From contig JALHNI010000006.1 of assembly GCA_022843605.1 (NCBI GenBank), positions 31,072 through 95,071 of the forward strand: 64,000 nucleotides of DNA, written 5' to 3'. The notes beneath the pieces were generated by a model. It was not told where the DNA came from. It was given only the letters and a program-made list of their open reading frames with translations, and searched no databases. Both the position numbers and the translations under genes were made by a program. How positions within the stretch are numbered: the first letter of the stretch is position 1; the number at the start of each line of letters is the position of its first letter. This document shows, one piece after another, positions 62,683-64,000 of this stretch. The DNA comes from Bryobacter sp. (GTDB lineage Bacteria > Acidobacteriota > Terriglobia > Bryobacterales > Bryobacteraceae).

Positions 62683-63387
62683 CATTCGCTCGATCGGCGT
62701 GCCGCAAACCGCGCATGGTTGACCGGTTCGCCGGTAGACCCGGTGGAACTCCTGAAAGCTTCCCCGGTCCCCGTTGCCGTCAACATAGTCCGAGACGGAT
62801 GAGCCACCAAGGGTGATCGCTTCACGCAGGACTTTCTGTACCGCTTCATACAATCGCTGCAGGCGAGGTCGGCCCAGCTTGGCGGCAATGGACACGGGGT
62901 GCAGCCGCGCCCTGAAAAGCGCCTCGTCAACATAGATGTTGCCCAAACCCCGCAGAAACTTCTGATCCAGCAACAGGCTCTTTAGCCGACCCTGTCGACC
63001 GTCAAAGAGTGCGGCAAAATCAGCGAAGCTCACCTCCAATGGGTCTGGACCCTGCATCGGATAATCGGCCGTCCAGGTGATCCGGCCGAAGCGGCGTATG
63101 TCGTCGTAGAGCAGGATGCCTTGATCAAGCACAAACTCGGCGCGCGTGTAAGGTGTGCGGGCTCCGTCATAGAGTAACTTACCGGTCATACGTAGGTGAA
63201 CGAGTAACATGCCCGCATCAAAGTGCAGAACAATGTACTTCCCGTATCGTGTAACTTGCCGAATCGTCTGCCCGATCACCGGTTCAACGGTGAGATGCGT
63301 CCCGCCCGTCGCCGCCAGAATTCTCCGGCCCGTCAGGCAGGGTCGCAGCGTGCGCACGACGGTTTCCACCTCAGGAAGCTCAGGCAT
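62632..63387 (-). CDS. mutM: Formamidopyrimidine-DNA glycosylase
   Basis: 251 residues. The N-terminal MPELPEVE with catalytic P2 and E3, the loop RYGKYIVLHF (Lys), HLRMTGKL, the helix-two-turn-helix region (LRGLGNIYVDEALFRARLHP), and the C-terminal zinc finger CAVCGTPIERM...FCPRCQ. It removes oxidised purines and cleaves AP sites. Slightly short for the family, about 270, but all active residues are present. The ATG overlaps the Rieske gene stop by 8 nt. Its 3' end overlaps the DHPS-like gene by 51 nt. Confidence 0.95.
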   Translation of the reverse strand: MPELPEVETVVRTLRPCLTGRRILAATGGTHLTVEPVIGQTIRQVTRYGKYIVLHFDAGMLLVHLRMTGKLLYDGARTPYTRAEFVLDQGILLYDDIRRFGRITWTADYPMQGPDPLEVSFADFAALFDGRQGRLKSLLLDQKFLRGLGNIYVDEALFRARLHPVSIAAKLGRPRLQRLYEAVQKVLREAITLGGSSVSDYVDGNGDRGSFQEFHRVYRRTGQPCAVCGTPIERMLVAQRGTHFCPRCQRP

Positions 63388-63715
63388 CGGGAAGATCCAC
63401 CAAAACGTCGCCGTCTACTAAGGAGACAGCGTAAGTGGTCAAGCGGCAAGCCGCACTACGATCGTGCTGCCCCGTCGCGCAATCGAACTCCCAGGCGTGC
63501 CACGGACACACCAGCATGCGGCCATGCAGCGTTCCGTGACCCAGTGGCCCGCCAACGTGAGGACAGACGCCGTCAAGCGCATACACCTGATCGTCCACGC
63601 GGCAAAGCACTAGATCCTGCCCGGCTACACGGAAAGGATGCGCCTGGCCGGCGGTTAACTCGTTGAATTTGATAACACGTGTAAATGGCACTGCTGTATT
63701 TACCCTACCAAACAT
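63380..63715 (-). CDS. Rieske [2Fe-2S] ferredoxin
   Basis: 111 residues with the two cluster boxes CPHVGG and CPWHAWEF, spaced as in soluble Rieske ferredoxins of dioxygenase systems or nitrite reductase small subunit type (C-x-H-x16-C-x2-H). No signal or membrane segment, so it is cytoplasmic. Its partner oxygenase or reductase is not adjacent; it sits as the first gene with mutM downstream by an 8-nt overlap. A role in redox repair is not known and would be a guess. Confidence 0.85.
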   Translation of the reverse strand: MFGRVNTAVPFTRVIKFNELTAGQAHPFRVAGQDLVLCRVDDQVYALDGVCPHVGGPLGHGTLHGRMLVCPWHAWEFDCATGQHDRSAACRLTTYAVSLVDGDVLVDLPDA

Positions 63716-63795
63716 CCATCGTCCGCCCCATTTAGGGGAAGGGCTTGTAAATCATAGGAAAACTCAGGTTTCGCCCGATTGCTGAATGACTCTCC

Positions 63796-63815
63796 AACGT
63801 TTACGCTTGACTTAC
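63796..63815 (+). promoter_or_regulatory. Second copy of the 20-bp element upstream of a secreted-protein gene
   Basis: AACGTTTACGCTTGACTTAC, 17 of 20 bases equal to the element at 49094-49113. It ends 20 nt before the ATG of the next gene, whose strong AGGAGG lies between them. With this short distance it is more likely promoter or leader sequence than an upstream activator site. Confidence 0.5.
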
Positions 63816-63835
63816 TTCCCAGGAGGAACCGGACT

Positions 63836-64000
63836 ATGAAACTGAAATACATGTTACTCAGCCTGTCTCTGGCAGGCTTCCTGACTCATACCTGCTCAGC
63901 GACCACGATCACCTTTATCCCCCCAAATGATACGACGGGATCCGTGTACAGCACGAACGACAACGATGCCTATGCGGATGGCCGCGGACTCGTCTTCCGC
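63836..64000 (+). CDS. Secreted protein, 5' part only (cut by window end)
   Basis: 55 codons seen from ATG 63836, preceded by a perfect AGGAGG RBS at 63821-63826. A signal peptide (YMLLSLSLAGFLTHTCSA) is followed by a polar start (TTITFIPPNDTTGSVYST). The composition and the shared upstream element with the PEP-CTERM gene at 49175 suggest another PEP-CTERM-type protein, but the C-terminus is outside the window. Confidence 0.65.
   Translation, partial: MKLKYMLLSLSLAGFLTHTCSATTITFIPPNDTTGSVYSTNDNDAYADGRGLVFR

Noticed and set aside
1..64000. tRNA, rRNA, CRISPR array, integrase or transposase
   Set aside because: No cloverleaf with CCA-type ends, no rRNA sequence, no regularly spaced repeats and no recombinase or transposase motif was seen in any frame; the poly-serine tract is the only long simple repeat.

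Overview
This window is high-GC bacterial chromosomal DNA with no tRNA, rRNA, insertion sequence, phage or CRISPR signature. Several markers point to a soil acidobacterium of the Bryobacterales/Solibacter kind. They are a protein ending in the Solibacter-type TIGR03437 domain, an acidobacterial VWFA-related protein, PEP-CTERM tailed secreted proteins, a TonB receptor with an N-terminal carboxypeptidase-regulatory-like domain, and many Tat-exported enzymes (sulfatase, amidase, Gfo/Idh/MocA oxidoreductase, GH36-like glycosidase). The placement is inferred from gene content, not from a marker phylogeny.

Layout. 1-7.4 kb: a decaheme cytochrome, an MtrB-like outer-membrane barrel and a small membrane protein form a probable trans-outer-membrane electron conduit. 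Next to it are an outer-membrane barrel protein and a large secreted beta-propeller protein. 7.5-18.3 kb: one minus-strand tad (Flp pilus) operon running luxR-like regulator, membrane protein, tadV, cpaB, cpaC, cpaE, tadA, tadB, tadC, then a 32-residue membrane miniprotein; no Flp pilin is present. 18.5-26.3 kb: GH36-like glycosidase, small coiled-coil membrane protein, pyruvate kinase, membrane-embedded spermidine-synthase-like protein and an SDR oxidoreductase. 26.3-31.6 kb: the conserved rpmH-rnpA-yidD-yidC-khpB block behind a strong sigma70-type promoter, then rlmN and tpiA. 31.9-37.8 kb: small proteins, an exported alpha/beta hydrolase, a B12-binding radical SAM protein and TonB. 37.2-42.3 kb: an overlapping operon apbE-hemE-hemG-propeller-Cys-rich protein. 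42.6-49.9 kb: a poly-serine lipoprotein/PEP-CTERM protein, a VWFA-related protein, an abutting pair of uncharacterised paralogues, a hydrolase-HEAT-Sel1 fusion and a second PEP-CTERM protein. 50-55.6 kb: a four-carbon-acid kinase/PdxA2-like pair, sulfatase, a decayed VOC gene, amidase and a secreted protein. 55.7-64 kb: TonB-dependent receptor, cytochrome c, Tat oxidoreductase, VOC and DinB proteins, an atypical dihydropteroate-synthase-like protein, mutM, a Rieske ferredoxin and the start of another secreted protein.

The genes are tightly packed. Operons use ATGA or TAATG junctions. Seven of the eight convergent gene pairs overlap, four of them by the same 4 nt, with both stop codons sharing CTAG or CTAA.

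The less expected signals are: a three-copy 13-bp palindrome (TKACTCGGAGTMA) followed by a helically phased CTTAG box between 58.8 and 61.6 kb; a 20-bp element shared by the upstream regions of two secreted-protein genes; a perfect palindrome in front of the electron-conduit operon; the 76-codon serine tract between a lipobox and a PEP-CTERM tail; a DHPS-like protein lacking three pterin-site residues; and a miniprotein gene at the end of the tad operon.
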